Origin: Clostridioides difficile CD160
Lineage (GTDB): Bacteria > Bacillota > Clostridia > Peptostreptococcales > Peptostreptococcaceae
NCBI RefSeq assembly: GCF_000449425.2
Contig: NZ_AVHW01000095.1
Span: forward strand, 1-64,000
Reading direction: 5' to 3'
DNA: 64,000 nucleotides
Numbering within the stretch: position 1 is the stretch's first letter; every line of letters starts with the position of its first letter. Shown one piece after another: positions 26,813 to 35,844 of this stretch. The notes under the pieces were generated by a model, which had not been told where the DNA came from, did not search any database, and saw only the letters and a program-made list of their open reading frames with translations. The position numbers and the translations under genes were made by a program.

Positions 26813-27772
26813 TTATTTTAAGAAACTTCTTTCAAGAGCTGAATAGTTTATCTCTCCTGATGAAAATGATTTTCCAGTATTTATATTGTGTATTTGTATT
26901 TTGCCAATTGAATGTACATCATGGTCTACATAGAAAAAATCTCTTCCTGCTTTTTCAAATACATCCTCAAACAACTCTCCATAATTTGGAGATGATGTTT
27001 TTCCTGCCAATTGGTGTATAGTCTTTGCAATAGCAGTGTCAGTTGAGTCTACCCAAAACTCAGTTTCACTACCATAAATTAATGCATCATTTATTCTTCC
27101 CATAGTTTTAATTTCATCTTTTACTATTGGTGCTATTGGCGCTTTTCCTCTTGCAAGTACAATTTGACCTGCATCGAAGTTTTTTTCAAACATTTTATGA
27201 CATACTTGCTCAATGATTCTTGCTGATACTTGCATTGATGCTACAATACATGTACTCGGTGAAATCAATATATATGTGTCTTCTGGTTTTACTCTACAAG
27301 CATTTGCAATTTCTAAAATGGTTTTCTCATCAGGGTATTTTACATCTTGAATGCATAAGACTGCTTCATGATAATCATCTTCATATGGAGTCATTTCAAA
27401 ATACCAATCTGATTTAACTCTTGCTAAAGCTCTTGCTGGACCTGACCCTATAGTTGCAAACTCTCCTTCACCCAGTTTCCATCCTGCAATCTGTGAACCC
27501 ATACATGCAATTAAAGGCTTATCTATGAATACTTCAACAGATGAAAAAGAATATTCTTCATTTAATTTAAAATCTCCCAGTGTTACTATTCCTAAATCAC
27601 CTATAGAAGCTCTGGTAAATAAAACACCTGCTTTCCAACTTCCACTACAATTTAGACCCATATCAATTATAGTTGCTCCACAATCTGTCTTAATAACTTC
27701 ACATCCTAATGATTCTGCATCTTCCAGTATTTCTCTTACTACTACCATTGCCTTTTTATTTAAACTTATCAT
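26813..27772 (-). CDS. Methenyltetrahydromethanopterin cyclohydrolase (Mch) family protein
   Basis: The protein is about 319 residues and matches archaeal Mch along its whole length. Telltale segments are TIGSGPARALA (about residue 90), SPSTCIVASMQVSARIIE, RGKAPIAPIVKDEIKTMGR and the C-terminal INTGKSFSSGEIN. True Mch opens the methenyl ring of tetrahydromethanopterin in methanogens and methylotrophs. A clostridial host is not known to make that cofactor, so the enzyme probably hydrolyses a related ring, for example in a pterin, formyl-pterin or purine-like compound. The ATG at 27772 follows GAGAGG; an upstream TTG is less likely. Neighbours are an SDR, a molybdenum hydroxylase and the 2-oxoacid dehydrogenase genes. 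Confidence 0.88.
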   Translation of the reverse strand: MISLNKKAMVVVREILEDAESLGCEVIKTDCGATIIDMGLNCSGSWKAGVLFTRASIGDLGIVTLGDFKLNEEYSFSSVEVFIDKPLIACMGSQIAGWKLGEGEFATIGSGPARALARVKSDWYFEMTPYEDDYHEAVLCIQDVKYPDEKTILEIANACRVKPEDTYILISPSTCIVASMQVSARIIEQVCHKMFEKNFDAGQIVLARGKAPIAPIVKDEIKTMGRINDALIYGSETEFWVDSTDTAIAKTIHQLAGKTSSPNYGELFEDVFEKAGRDFFYVDHDVHSIGKIQIHNINTGKSFSSGEINYSALERSFLK

Positions 27773-27797
27773 TTTTATACCTCTCAATATATTTTAT

Positions 27798-28538
27798 TTA
27801 TGCCTTTTTTCCACAGACATCAATTGCAGCCCCCATTATTGGACTAGCTTCATCAGATGCTAAAAAAGTCACAACCTTTGATACTTCTTCTACTTGCAAC
27901 ATTTCTTCAAGTGGTATTGTAACTGCATCATCATAGTCAAATCTTTTTCTTGTATATTCTGTATTTGTCATTCCTAAATATATTGCGTTTACATTAATTC
28001 CATATTCTTTCACTTCTTCAGATAAAGTTTGAGTAAAACTTACCACGCCTCCTTTAGAAGCTGCATATGCACCAAATCCTGGAAAAAAGTGCTTTGCTGC
28101 TGTAGAACTAATATTTATTATTTTTCCATATCTTTTATCTATCATTGTCTTGAGAACAGCCTTAGTACAATAAAAAGTTCCACTCAAATTCGTCTTTATT
28201 TGAGCATCCCATTCTTCAGCTGTAGTGTCAATTACTGGAGATGATTTATGAATAGCAACATTATTAATCAAAACATCTACAACTCCAAAGTTTTCTATTA
28301 AATTTTTAAAGCAATTGTCTACTTCTTCAGAGTTACTTACATCACAAACTGAAACAAATGCTCTACCGCCAGATTTGATGATTTTCTCTGCAATATTATC
28401 CAACTTACTTTTAGTTCTACCAAGCAAAATTACAATTGCCCCTTCTATACCAAAATCTAAAGCAAAACCTGCTCCTAAGCCTTGACCTGCTCCTGTTATC
28501 ACAACAACTTTATCTCTAAACCTTAAATCCACAACCAT
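27798..28538 (-). CDS. SDR family oxidoreductase
   Basis: The protein is about 246 residues with the classical short-chain dehydrogenase motifs TGAGQGLGAGFAL, NNVAIH (where NNAG is usual), the catalytic serine in INISSTAAKHFF and YAASKGG. It oxidises or reduces a carbonyl or ring bond with NAD(P). Members of the family include pteridine reductases as well as hydroxyacyl reductases, so its place next to an Mch homologue is suggestive only. It starts about 100 bp after the molybdenum subunit gene and ends 25 bp before the Mch-like gene. ATG at 28538 is preferred to the adjoining GTG. Confidence 0.88.
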   Translation of the reverse strand: MVVDLRFRDKVVVITGAGQGLGAGFALDFGIEGAIVILLGRTKSKLDNIAEKIIKSGGRAFVSVCDVSNSEEVDNCFKNLIENFGVVDVLINNVAIHKSSPVIDTTAEEWDAQIKTNLSGTFYCTKAVLKTMIDKRYGKIINISSTAAKHFFPGFGAYAASKGGVVSFTQTLSEEVKEYGINVNAIYLGMTNTEYTRKRFDYDDAVTIPLEEMLQVEEVSKVVTFLASDEASPIMGAAIDVCGKKA

Positions 28539-28641
28539 CACACCCCTTACATTTACATAATTTATACTTACTCTAGAGAAAATTATTACACTACAATATC
28601 TAAAATTTCTTAAATAGTTTTCTATTTTTTATAAGAGAAGA

Positions 28642-30894
28642 TTAAATATTTATATTCTCTAGTAAAATATCTTTCTTTAATGGCAAACTATAAAAATCAC
28701 ACTTCAATGCATTTGCTACAGCATTTGCCACTGCTGGTGCTGATGGTACTACTGAACATTCCCCTATACTCTTAGCTCCAAATGGACCTCCAGGTTCTCC
28801 ACATTCTATCATCCCTACTTTTATCTTAGGCATTTCACTTGCTTTTATCATGTGGTACGAACGAAATGAATTAGCCTTTATTCTTCCTCTATCATCAAAT
28901 TCAAGTGCCTCTGTCAACGCATATCCTATTCCCATTTGAATTGCTCCTTCAATCTGACCTTCTACAGACATTGGGTTTAGTGCTTTTCCTACATCATGCA
29001 CTGCCACATATTCTAACACCTTTACATTTCCTAATTTTGTATCAACTTCAACTTTGGCAAAATGTGCACCATATGAACTTGCACCAGTATTTGAAGCAAA
29101 TGTTTCAACCCCAATAATTTCTCTTAAATTTACTCTTTGTGCATGTATCATGACATCACACAATGTAGCTTGTTTATCTTTGTTTTTAATGGAATATACT
29201 TTGTCATTTTTTAATTCTATACATTCCTCATCCTCTTCCAAAAGTTGCGATGCTTCTTTTAAAAGTTGTTTTTTCACTGAATTTGCAACTTTTAAAGCTG
29301 CATTTCCAGATACGAATACTCCTCTACTTGCATAGTCACCTAGATTCCATGGTGATGCTTCTGTATCTGCCTGTATACATTCTATTTTTTCTTGTCTTAT
29401 TCCAAGTATTTCAGATATAATTTGTACTTGAACACTTACAGATGCATTTCCCATATCGTGAGTACCTGTATATAATACAGCTGAACCATCTTCATTCATC
29501 TTAAGCATCAGAGCTGTTATATCTCTATGTGCCCCAAAGCATCCATTTCCATGTGAACCAACTGCCATACCTATACCAATTAAGAATCTACCACTTGGAT
29601 CGTTTTGTTGTTTAATCTGTTTTTTCCATTCAAATAGTTCCATTCCTTTCTTGATACAGTCCATTGGTCTTGGATTTCCATGAGGACTTTTAAATCGCTG
29701 ATCTATTCCATCAGGCTCAACTAAATTCTTAAGTTGTAAATCTAAAATATCCATGTTGAGTTTCTTTGCAATTTTATTTAGTTGTGATTGTTGAGCAAAG
29801 AAAGCTTGTGGAGAACCATATCCTCTCATAGCTCCTGCAATTGGAGTATTTGTATACACTGGAATCCCAGTGTATCTCATATTTTCAATTTTATATGCTT
29901 TAAATACTTTATGGCTCATAGCTCCTATCACATTTAAGACACTTGATGCATATGCTCCTGTATTTGTAATAACTTTCATATCTTGTGCTATAATTTGACC
30001 ATCTTTCATAGCACCTGTTTTTAGATATACAACTGCACCATGTCTAGTTCTTGTTGAGGCTATAGTTTCTCTCCTATTAAGCTCTAATTTGACAGGTCTA
30101 CCTGATAGTTTTGCTAGCAAAGCTACTATTGGCTCAATAGTAATTTCCAATTTGCCTCCAAAAGCACCACCAATAGCTGGACTTATCAATCTTACTTTAT
30201 TCATTGGCAATTCAAATATTTTAGATAATATTACTCTAAAAGCAAAAGTATTTTGATTAGGGCTATAAACTGTAAGTTTTCCACTATAATCATAATCTGC
30301 AATAGCAACATGAGTTTCTATAGCTCCATGATGTATAGCTGGTAGTGTATATTTATCTTCAAAAACATAATCAGCTTTTTTCATAGCTTCTTCCACATTT
30401 CCACATTCTTGCACATTTTCTGGAAGTTTATTACCGCCTTTATGTATTGGATATGCATTTTCTTTTATTGCTTCTTCTGGATTGAATACTGAAGGTAATT
30501 CTTCATACTCAACTTCAATAAGTTTCAATGCCTTTTCAGCTATTTTTAAATCTTCAGCTGCAACAGCTGCAACTTTATCCCCCACAAAACGAACAACATC
30601 ATCAAAAATGTATTCAACTTCAGGCAACTCATGCTCATAAAACCTCATTGCACTATTAAAAGCTATTCTTGGTGAATTTTTATATGTAGCTACAGCTTTT
30701 ACTCCTTCTAACTTTTCTGCTTTTGATGTGTCTATTCTCTTGATTTTTGCATGTGCTACAGGACTAAATAATACTTTTGCATATAGCATATTTGGGATTT
30801 TCATATCTGCTGTATATCTAAGTTGACCAGTGGCTTTAAGCACGGCATCCCTTATTGGAACTCTTCCACCTATAACACTTAGTTCATTACTCAC
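28642..30894 (-). CDS. Molybdenum hydroxylase large subunit (xanthine dehydrogenase family)
   Basis: The protein is about 750 residues and has an N-terminal a/b hammerhead domain (RDAVLKATGQLRYTADM) and a molybdopterin-binding part with IGGAFGGKLE, AMRGYGSPQAFF and the C-terminal catalytic-glutamate region GAKSIGECSVVPSAPA. It hydroxylates a carbon of an N-heterocycle using water. Start is the GTG at 30894, which follows GGGAGG and overlaps the small-subunit stop by 8 bases, so the subunits are coupled. No FAD-binding medium subunit is encoded nearby, which is unusual for a xanthine dehydrogenase; electrons may pass through another partner. Confidence 0.9.
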   Translation of the reverse strand: MSNELSVIGGRVPIRDAVLKATGQLRYTADMKIPNMLYAKVLFSPVAHAKIKRIDTSKAEKLEGVKAVATYKNSPRIAFNSAMRFYEHELPEVEYIFDDVVRFVGDKVAAVAAEDLKIAEKALKLIEVEYEELPSVFNPEEAIKENAYPIHKGGNKLPENVQECGNVEEAMKKADYVFEDKYTLPAIHHGAIETHVAIADYDYSGKLTVYSPNQNTFAFRVILSKIFELPMNKVRLISPAIGGAFGGKLEITIEPIVALLAKLSGRPVKLELNRRETIASTRTRHGAVVYLKTGAMKDGQIIAQDMKVITNTGAYASSVLNVIGAMSHKVFKAYKIENMRYTGIPVYTNTPIAGAMRGYGSPQAFFAQQSQLNKIAKKLNMDILDLQLKNLVEPDGIDQRFKSPHGNPRPMDCIKKGMELFEWKKQIKQQNDPSGRFLIGIGMAVGSHGNGCFGAHRDITALMLKMNEDGSAVLYTGTHDMGNASVSVQVQIISEILGIRQEKIECIQADTEASPWNLGDYASRGVFVSGNAALKVANSVKKQLLKEASQLLEEDEECIELKNDKVYSIKNKDKQATLCDVMIHAQRVNLREIIGVETFASNTGASSYGAHFAKVEVDTKLGNVKVLEYVAVHDVGKALNPMSVEGQIEGAIQMGIGYALTEALEFDDRGRIKANSFRSYHMIKASEMPKIKVGMIECGEPGGPFGAKSIGECSVVPSAPAVANAVANALKCDFYSLPLKKDILLENINI

Positions 30895-31366
30895 ATACCA
30901 CACCTCCCATCCTTTTTGCTGATAAAAGTATAGCCTCAACAATTTTTACATATCCTGTGCATCTACAAAGATTATTGTCTATGGATTTTCTAATATCCAT
31001 TTCAGAAGGATTTGGATTTTTATCCAACAAAGCTTTTGCTGACATTATCATACCTGGAGTACAATACCCACATTGTACAGCTCCACAATCAATAAATGCT
31101 TGTTGGATTGGATGTATACTGACTCCATCTGATAACCCTTCAATTGTCAGGATTTTCTTACCCACTGCGTTTTTTGCTAAAATCAGACATGAATTCACTG
31201 CTTCTCCATCTAAAATTATTTTACAAGCTCCACAATCACCTGTACTACATCCACATTTACTTCCAGTTAGATTAAATTTTTCTCTTAAGACATAAAGTAA
31301 AGTCCACTTATTTTCTATGGCTACCTCTCTGACTCTGCCATTTATATCGAGTTCAATAACCTCCAT
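30887..31366 (-). CDS. Molybdenum hydroxylase [2Fe-2S] small subunit
   Basis: The protein is about 159 residues and carries both [2Fe-2S] sites of the xanthine dehydrogenase/CO dehydrogenase small subunit: CGCSTGDCGAC in the plant-ferredoxin domain and CGYCTPGMIMSAKAL...CRCTGY in the helical domain. It passes electrons from the molybdenum subunit. I use the ATG at 31366 (GGAAGG 8 bases upstream); a GTG lies 9 bases earlier. It begins the enzyme part of the cluster, directly after three terminator-like repeats that separate it from the permease gene. Confidence 0.93.
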   Translation of the reverse strand: MEVIELDINGRVREVAIENKWTLLYVLREKFNLTGSKCGCSTGDCGACKIILDGEAVNSCLILAKNAVGKKILTIEGLSDGVSIHPIQQAFIDCGAVQCGYCTPGMIMSAKALLDKNPNPSEMDIRKSIDNNLCRCTGYVKIVEAILLSAKRMGGVVCE

Positions 31367-31494
31367 AATCTTCACCTTCCATCTACAGAATTTAATTATG
31401 TATATCTCTACAAAATTGAGATTTTAATTACTTTGTCTATATTATTTAAGCCCTTTTTTCAACTCTTTTTCACACAAAGCCCTCTAATTATGGC

Positions 31495-31743
31495 TAAAAA
31501 AAGAGGAGCAAGGCGCTCCTCTTGGATATCCTTTCAGATTATACTTTTATTAAAATGAGTATCATATCTTTTGATTATTCAAATTTTTAAGGTTTTTGGG
31601 TAAAAAAAATAGAAGCAAGGCGCTCCTTCTTGGATATCCTTTCAGATTGTATTATAAGCTATTAGGTTTCCTTCAAAGTTCAATCCTATTTTTGGTAAAA
31701 AAAATAGAAGCAAGGCGCTCCTTCTTGGATATCCTTTAGAATT
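31495..31743 (-). repeat. Three tandem terminator-like hairpin repeats
   Basis: Three copies of a unit of roughly 95-107 bp. Each has an A-run, the core GCAAGGCGCTCCT (31508, 31615 and 31710) and the palindrome GGATATCC followed by TTT and an AGA/AGAT tract. Copy 1 forms a perfect 9-bp stem, AAGAGGAGC/GCTCCTCTT. On the minus strand each stem runs into T7-T8, as an intrinsic terminator would. Copies 2 and 3 are nearly identical with a weaker stem. They sit between the permease and the molybdenum hydroxylase, so they could reduce read-through from one to the other. Confidence 0.8.
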
Positions 31744-31750
31744 ACGTTCT

Positions 31751-33076
31751 CTAAGCTTTACAACTTACTTCACTTTCAACTACATCTTCTTTTTCTTTAG
31801 GTAATATGATATTTAGTATTAAAGACAATAAAGCTGTTCCAGATATACCAGTCATTAAAGTGACTACTATACTTGGTAAAAATGCTAATGCAGCTTGGTT
31901 AAAATAACCACCCATACCAATACCTAATGAAACTGCTAAAATTGTTATATTGCGATTTGTCATTTTACCCATTCCAATAACTTTAATACCTGATGATGCA
32001 ATTGTTCCAAACATCATAACTAATGTTCCCCCAATAACTGGGTCTGGTGTTAAAGCTAATATTTGTGCAAACTTTGGGAAAAATGCTAAAATACCTAACA
32101 TTACTCCTCCAAGTGCTACTATGTACCTACTTGCAACACCTGTCATACAAATTATTCCTATGTTTGGGCTACCTGATATAACTGGAAGTCCATTGAACAA
32201 AGCTGCAAAACAACTTCCAACTCCATCTGCTCTCACTGCTCTCATCAATTCTGTTTGTGTAGGTAATCGATTCTCAACAGAGCTGACAACACCTGTCGTA
32301 TCTCCTATTATTTCCATAACTGTAACAATATGAATCGTACATATGGTCATAATAGCCCCTAAGTTGAACTCCAGCCCCCAAAATACAGGCTTTGGCATTG
32401 CAAACCAATTTGCTTGTGCCATACTAGAAAAATCAACCATACCAAATATCACTGCTACTACATACCCTATCACTATTGAAATTATTATGGATGCCACCTT
32501 TAGAAAACCTTTTCCGAATTGATTTAAAATGAGTGTCAACAGCAATGTAAATACAGCTAAAGAAAAATTAGCAACTACATCTGGGCTATGAACATCAAAT
32601 GATACTGCATAGTCAAACGAAGAACTCATAAGTGATAACCCAACTGCTAAAACGACACTTCCTGTAACCGTAGGTGTAAAATATTTATGCAAATATTTTA
32701 CTGCATATGGTCCTACTAAAGTTAAAACTACACTTCCTACAAGTACTGCCCCAAAAGCTCCAGCAATACCAACATCATTATTTGTACCTAAGGCAATTAA
32801 TGGTGCTACAAAGGTGAAACTACCACCAGTAACAATTGGCAACCGTGACCCTACTGGCCCAATCCCCATAGATTGCAGTATGGTGCTCACTCCTGCAATC
32901 AACATCGAACATTGAATCAAAAATGCAGTCTCACTTAGTGAGAGACCCATGCCAACAGCTACTAAAATAGCACCAGACATAGTACCCGCAAAAGCAGAAA
33001 AAACATGTTGCATACTAAGCGGTATTGCTGTTAGAAACTTTGGCTTGTCGTTAAATCCATACTTGTAATTTTCCAT
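31751..33076 (-). CDS. NCS2-family nucleobase permease (xanthine/uracil type)
   Basis: The 441-residue membrane protein has about 12-14 helices and family motifs: GSRLPIVTGGSFTFVAPL, FTPTVTGSVVLAVGLSLM, TVMEIIGDTTGVVSSVENR (signature glutamate) and SGSPNIGIICMTGVASR. These proteins import uracil, xanthine, urate or related rings with protons. It leads the heterocycle cluster from its own sigma-A promoter and long leader. It is intact, unlike the paralogue at 17563-18904. The ligand is unknown; context with a deaminase and an Mch homologue allows a pterin or an oxidised purine. Confidence 0.9.
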   Translation of the reverse strand: MENYKYGFNDKPKFLTAIPLSMQHVFSAFAGTMSGAILVAVGMGLSLSETAFLIQCSMLIAGVSTILQSMGIGPVGSRLPIVTGGSFTFVAPLIALGTNNDVGIAGAFGAVLVGSVVLTLVGPYAVKYLHKYFTPTVTGSVVLAVGLSLMSSSFDYAVSFDVHSPDVVANFSLAVFTLLLTLILNQFGKGFLKVASIIISIVIGYVVAVIFGMVDFSSMAQANWFAMPKPVFWGLEFNLGAIMTICTIHIVTVMEIIGDTTGVVSSVENRLPTQTELMRAVRADGVGSCFAALFNGLPVISGSPNIGIICMTGVASRYIVALGGVMLGILAFFPKFAQILALTPDPVIGGTLVMMFGTIASSGIKVIGMGKMTNRNITILAVSLGIGMGGYFNQAALAFLPSIVVTLMTGISGTALLSLILNIILPKEKEDVVESEVSCKA

Positions 33077-33092
33077 ATCTTACCCCTTATCG

Positions 33093-33243
33093 CTCCCGCC
33101 ATTGCCGCCAAATGTATGGAGCTATGTAATAAATTATTAGTAACCTTAAAAGTTAGAGCCTAATAAATATTGCACAGTTAAATTATGAAGTTTTAGTTAT
33201 ACATTTTGAAATTAGAAAAGCTCTAATTTAAGGAGTGGCGGAG
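33093..33243 (-). ncRNA. Candidate structured leader (riboswitch-like) upstream of the permease gene
   Basis: On the minus strand the 5' leader of about 250 nt can form nested long-range stems: CTCCGCCA (33236-33243) with TGGCGGGAG (33093-33101), and inside it CCTTAAATTAGAGC (33220-33233) with GCTCTAACTTTTAAGG (33144-33159), about 14 pairs with a 2-nt bulge. The 3' strand GGGAG can instead pair with GCTCC at about 33120, which would give a second, exclusive fold next to the ribosome binding site. I do not recognise a known riboswitch class. The fold is by eye and has not been computed. Confidence 0.45.
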
Positions 33244-33329
33244 GATTACTTACTAAAAAAATAAAACGTTTGCTTTTAGCATTATTTTTATTTTTTGTAA
33301 ACTAGGTAATTAATCCGATTTTTAATTGT

Positions 33330-33358
33330 ATTATACAGTCATGATTTTATACTGTCAA
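33330..33358 (-). promoter_or_regulatory. Consensus sigma-A promoter of the permease/heterocycle cluster
   Basis: Minus strand TTGACA (33353-33358), 17-bp spacer, TATAAT (33330-33335): a perfect match to the housekeeping consensus. Transcription should start near 33323, leaving a leader of about 247 nt before the permease ATG at 33076. Confidence 0.85.
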
Positions 33359-34037
33359 GATTATTCTGACAATTTAATTTCAACTTTATTTATATTTCTT
33401 AAAATAAAAATAATACTTATTTTGTAGAACAAAGTCAGAATTAAAATTCTTTAATGCTTAAATATATGTTATTTTTTTGTCATTTTTACTTAGCTTTATA
33501 AGATATATATAAAGAATTATAGCTCAATCTAAAGTAATTTTACATGTTATATTTCTACGATAACCATAATATATAATACTTATCTATATTACATTTATCA
33601 TATTTTGTATAAGTAAATTATGTTAACTAATAGGTAGAAAAGCTCTTCTTAAGCAGTTAGAAATTTTCTTTATCAGACAACTGTAATACTGTGATAAATA
33701 CTATATTTTACATATACTCACAACCAACAAACGTATATATTTAAAATCATAATTTTATTTTATATCATTTTAATATATATAACATAATTTGAATTATTTC
33801 TATGATTTTTAAGTCATGAAACATATAATTATTTCTTTAATATAATTTTCATATTTTCGTTATAATTTTATCATTTTTTGTTTATAAAATATTTTTTCCA
33901 AAACGATATAATTTTTTATTTATCCAATTTTTCTACATAATATAATGTTTAAAAATATTAATTTTTTCACTACAGAATAGAAATATTTTTTATATGCATC
34001 TTCACTTTTATTAAAATAAATTAAATTTTATTACTAT
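33359..34037. other. Very AT-rich intergenic stretch
   Basis: About 680 bp upstream of the permease promoter with long A/T runs and no reading frame, tRNA or clear repeat that I can support. It may simply be spacer between two units read in the same direction. Confidence 0.5.
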
Positions 34038-34093
34038 AAGTAAAGACGAAACATGATTTTTATTTAAATAAATTTCAAATTTCGTCTTTACTT
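34038..34093 (-). terminator. Terminator of the peptidase/deacylase operon
   Basis: Arms AAGTAAAGACGAAA (34038-34051) and TTTCGTCTTTACTT (34080-34093), 14 perfect pairs, 45 bp past the stop at 34139. Confidence 0.75.
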
Positions 34094-34138
34094 ATTGGGT
34101 ATTTATTTAATTTTTAGATTTCTATTATTTTCAAGAGT

Positions 34139-35740
34139 TTATTTTTTTAATACTTCACCATATTGATTAGCAGTAACCTTCCCACCTTCCAATGCAATTT
34201 TTCCATTTACAATTACATATTCAACACCTGTAGCTAATAATTGTGGGTTTGAAAAATTAATATTTTCTGACCTAGGATAACTATAGTTCTCCATATCAAT
34301 AACAGCTATATCAGCTATTTTTCCTTCTTCAAGAATACCTCTATTTTTTATTTTAAACTGCCTAGCTGGTAATGAGGTTACTCTTCTTACAATTTCTTCT
34401 AGTCTTACACCTGATTTTCTGTACATATTGAAAAAAATTGGAAAAGCTCCTCTTCTTTGTAGTTCAAACCATGACATATCCCCACCTACACTAAACAAAC
34501 AATCTGAACCAACCATAACAAATGGGTTATCAATTATTTTATCATCATGCAATTTATCCGGAAAATCAGCTCTATACATCCCCCCTAAACAAAAGATAAG
34601 CTCTTCATCTCCATATAAAAGTAAATCGAGTAATAACTTGTCCTCATCCATACCTTTTTGTATGGCTATTTCACGTATTGATTTCTTTTCCATGTCAATA
34701 TCCTTAGTGTTTAGGAGTATTATACTCCCTCTATCTCCAAGTATAAATGCCTCTTTTAATATAAGCGCTCTTCCCTCTTCATTTCTAAGAGCATCCATTA
34801 CTCCATCTATACCTAATTCAAATAGACTAGATGATATTGCCATAATAAATTGAATCACTCTTTTTTTCTTCATGCAATGCCCAGAACTTCTTGGCACTGT
34901 ATCAACCATTATATCAACACCATTGTATCTTGCTTTTAATATCTCATCAAAGGCTTCTACTTCAACTGGACTTAAATGCGATACTTGGACTCTAGCACCA
35001 CTTTTTTGACCTACCTCTATAGTTTCTTTTACTGCATTATATCTTCCTATGTAATCTCTAATATGAGATGTATATATACCATCCTGTTCTTTAATTAACT
35101 TTGCAATATCAACCAGTTCATCGATATCAGCATACTTACTTGGTATATATGCCAATCCAGTAGATATTCCAAAAGCTCCGCTTTTCATGCCATCATTTAT
35201 TATCTCTGCAATTTCATTTTTTTCTTTTTCTGTAGGAGGTCTATCTTTAGACCCTCCCATAACACTCCATCTTATAGTACCATGCCCCAATAAAAATCCC
35301 ATATTAATAGAAATACTACTTTCAGATATAAGGTCGCAATATTCTGTAAAATTATTCCAATATTTATTTTTATCTATAAGATATTTTTTCTCTTCTTCAA
35401 GTAATAGGCCGTTTTTATACATATATTCATATATATTTTCAGAAGAATATGGTGTTATAGAATGTCCACAGTTACCATTTATAGTTGTTGTAACTCCTTG
35501 TTTTAGGAATTTTTCAAATTTTCCATCTAGTATTGCTACTATCTCTTCATGAACATGAGGGTCAATAAATCCAGGTGTTATAACTTTTCCACAACAATCA
35601 ATTTCTTTATTTGTATTTTTATTTATCTCAGAATTTATTTTAACTATTAAGTTGTCTTTAATTGCTATATCCCCATAAAAACCAGTATTTCCCGTACCAT
35701 CTACTATAAATCCATTTTTTAAGATTAAATCGTATATCAA
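34139..35740 (-). CDS. N-acyl-D-amino-acid deacylase (D-aminoacylase) family amidohydrolase
   Basis: The 533-residue enzyme is of the D-aminoacylase type: GFIDPHVHEE (metal histidines), NGNCGHSITPY, ISTGLAYIPSKYADIDEL, YTSHIRDYIGR, SHLSPVE and the late MVGSDCLFSVGG. It releases the acyl group from N-acyl (D-)amino acids or a related amide. The start is a TTG at 35740, six bases after GGAGGG; there is no nearby ATG. It is the last gene of a sigma-54-controlled operon with a dipeptidase and two membrane proteins, which suggests use of unusual peptides or N-acylated amino acids as nutrients. Confidence 0.85.
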   Translation of the reverse strand: MIYDLILKNGFIVDGTGNTGFYGDIAIKDNLIVKINSEINKNTNKEIDCCGKVITPGFIDPHVHEEIVAILDGKFEKFLKQGVTTTINGNCGHSITPYSSENIYEYMYKNGLLLEEEKKYLIDKNKYWNNFTEYCDLISESSISINMGFLLGHGTIRWSVMGGSKDRPPTEKEKNEIAEIINDGMKSGAFGISTGLAYIPSKYADIDELVDIAKLIKEQDGIYTSHIRDYIGRYNAVKETIEVGQKSGARVQVSHLSPVEVEAFDEILKARYNGVDIMVDTVPRSSGHCMKKKRVIQFIMAISSSLFELGIDGVMDALRNEEGRALILKEAFILGDRGSIILLNTKDIDMEKKSIREIAIQKGMDEDKLLLDLLLYGDEELIFCLGGMYRADFPDKLHDDKIIDNPFVMVGSDCLFSVGGDMSWFELQRRGAFPIFFNMYRKSGVRLEEIVRRVTSLPARQFKIKNRGILEEGKIADIAVIDMENYSYPRSENINFSNPQLLATGVEYVIVNGKIALEGGKVTANQYGEVLKK

Positions 35741-35844
35741 GATACTCCCTCCCTAAAGCCACATTTTTAGTAATATTCATTGTAATTTTTTATACCTTAA
35801 AAGTAAATTATTATATTTAAAAACTTATTATCATTTCACTATTG

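Noticed and set aside
31495..31743. CRISPR array
   Set aside because: Only three units, spacing of 95-107 bp, repeats that form terminators and flanks that are also conserved. No cas genes are present.
33359..34037. Small gene or sRNA in the long AT-rich gap
   Set aside because: No frame with a ribosome binding site and no strong promoter-terminator pair besides the permease promoter was seen.
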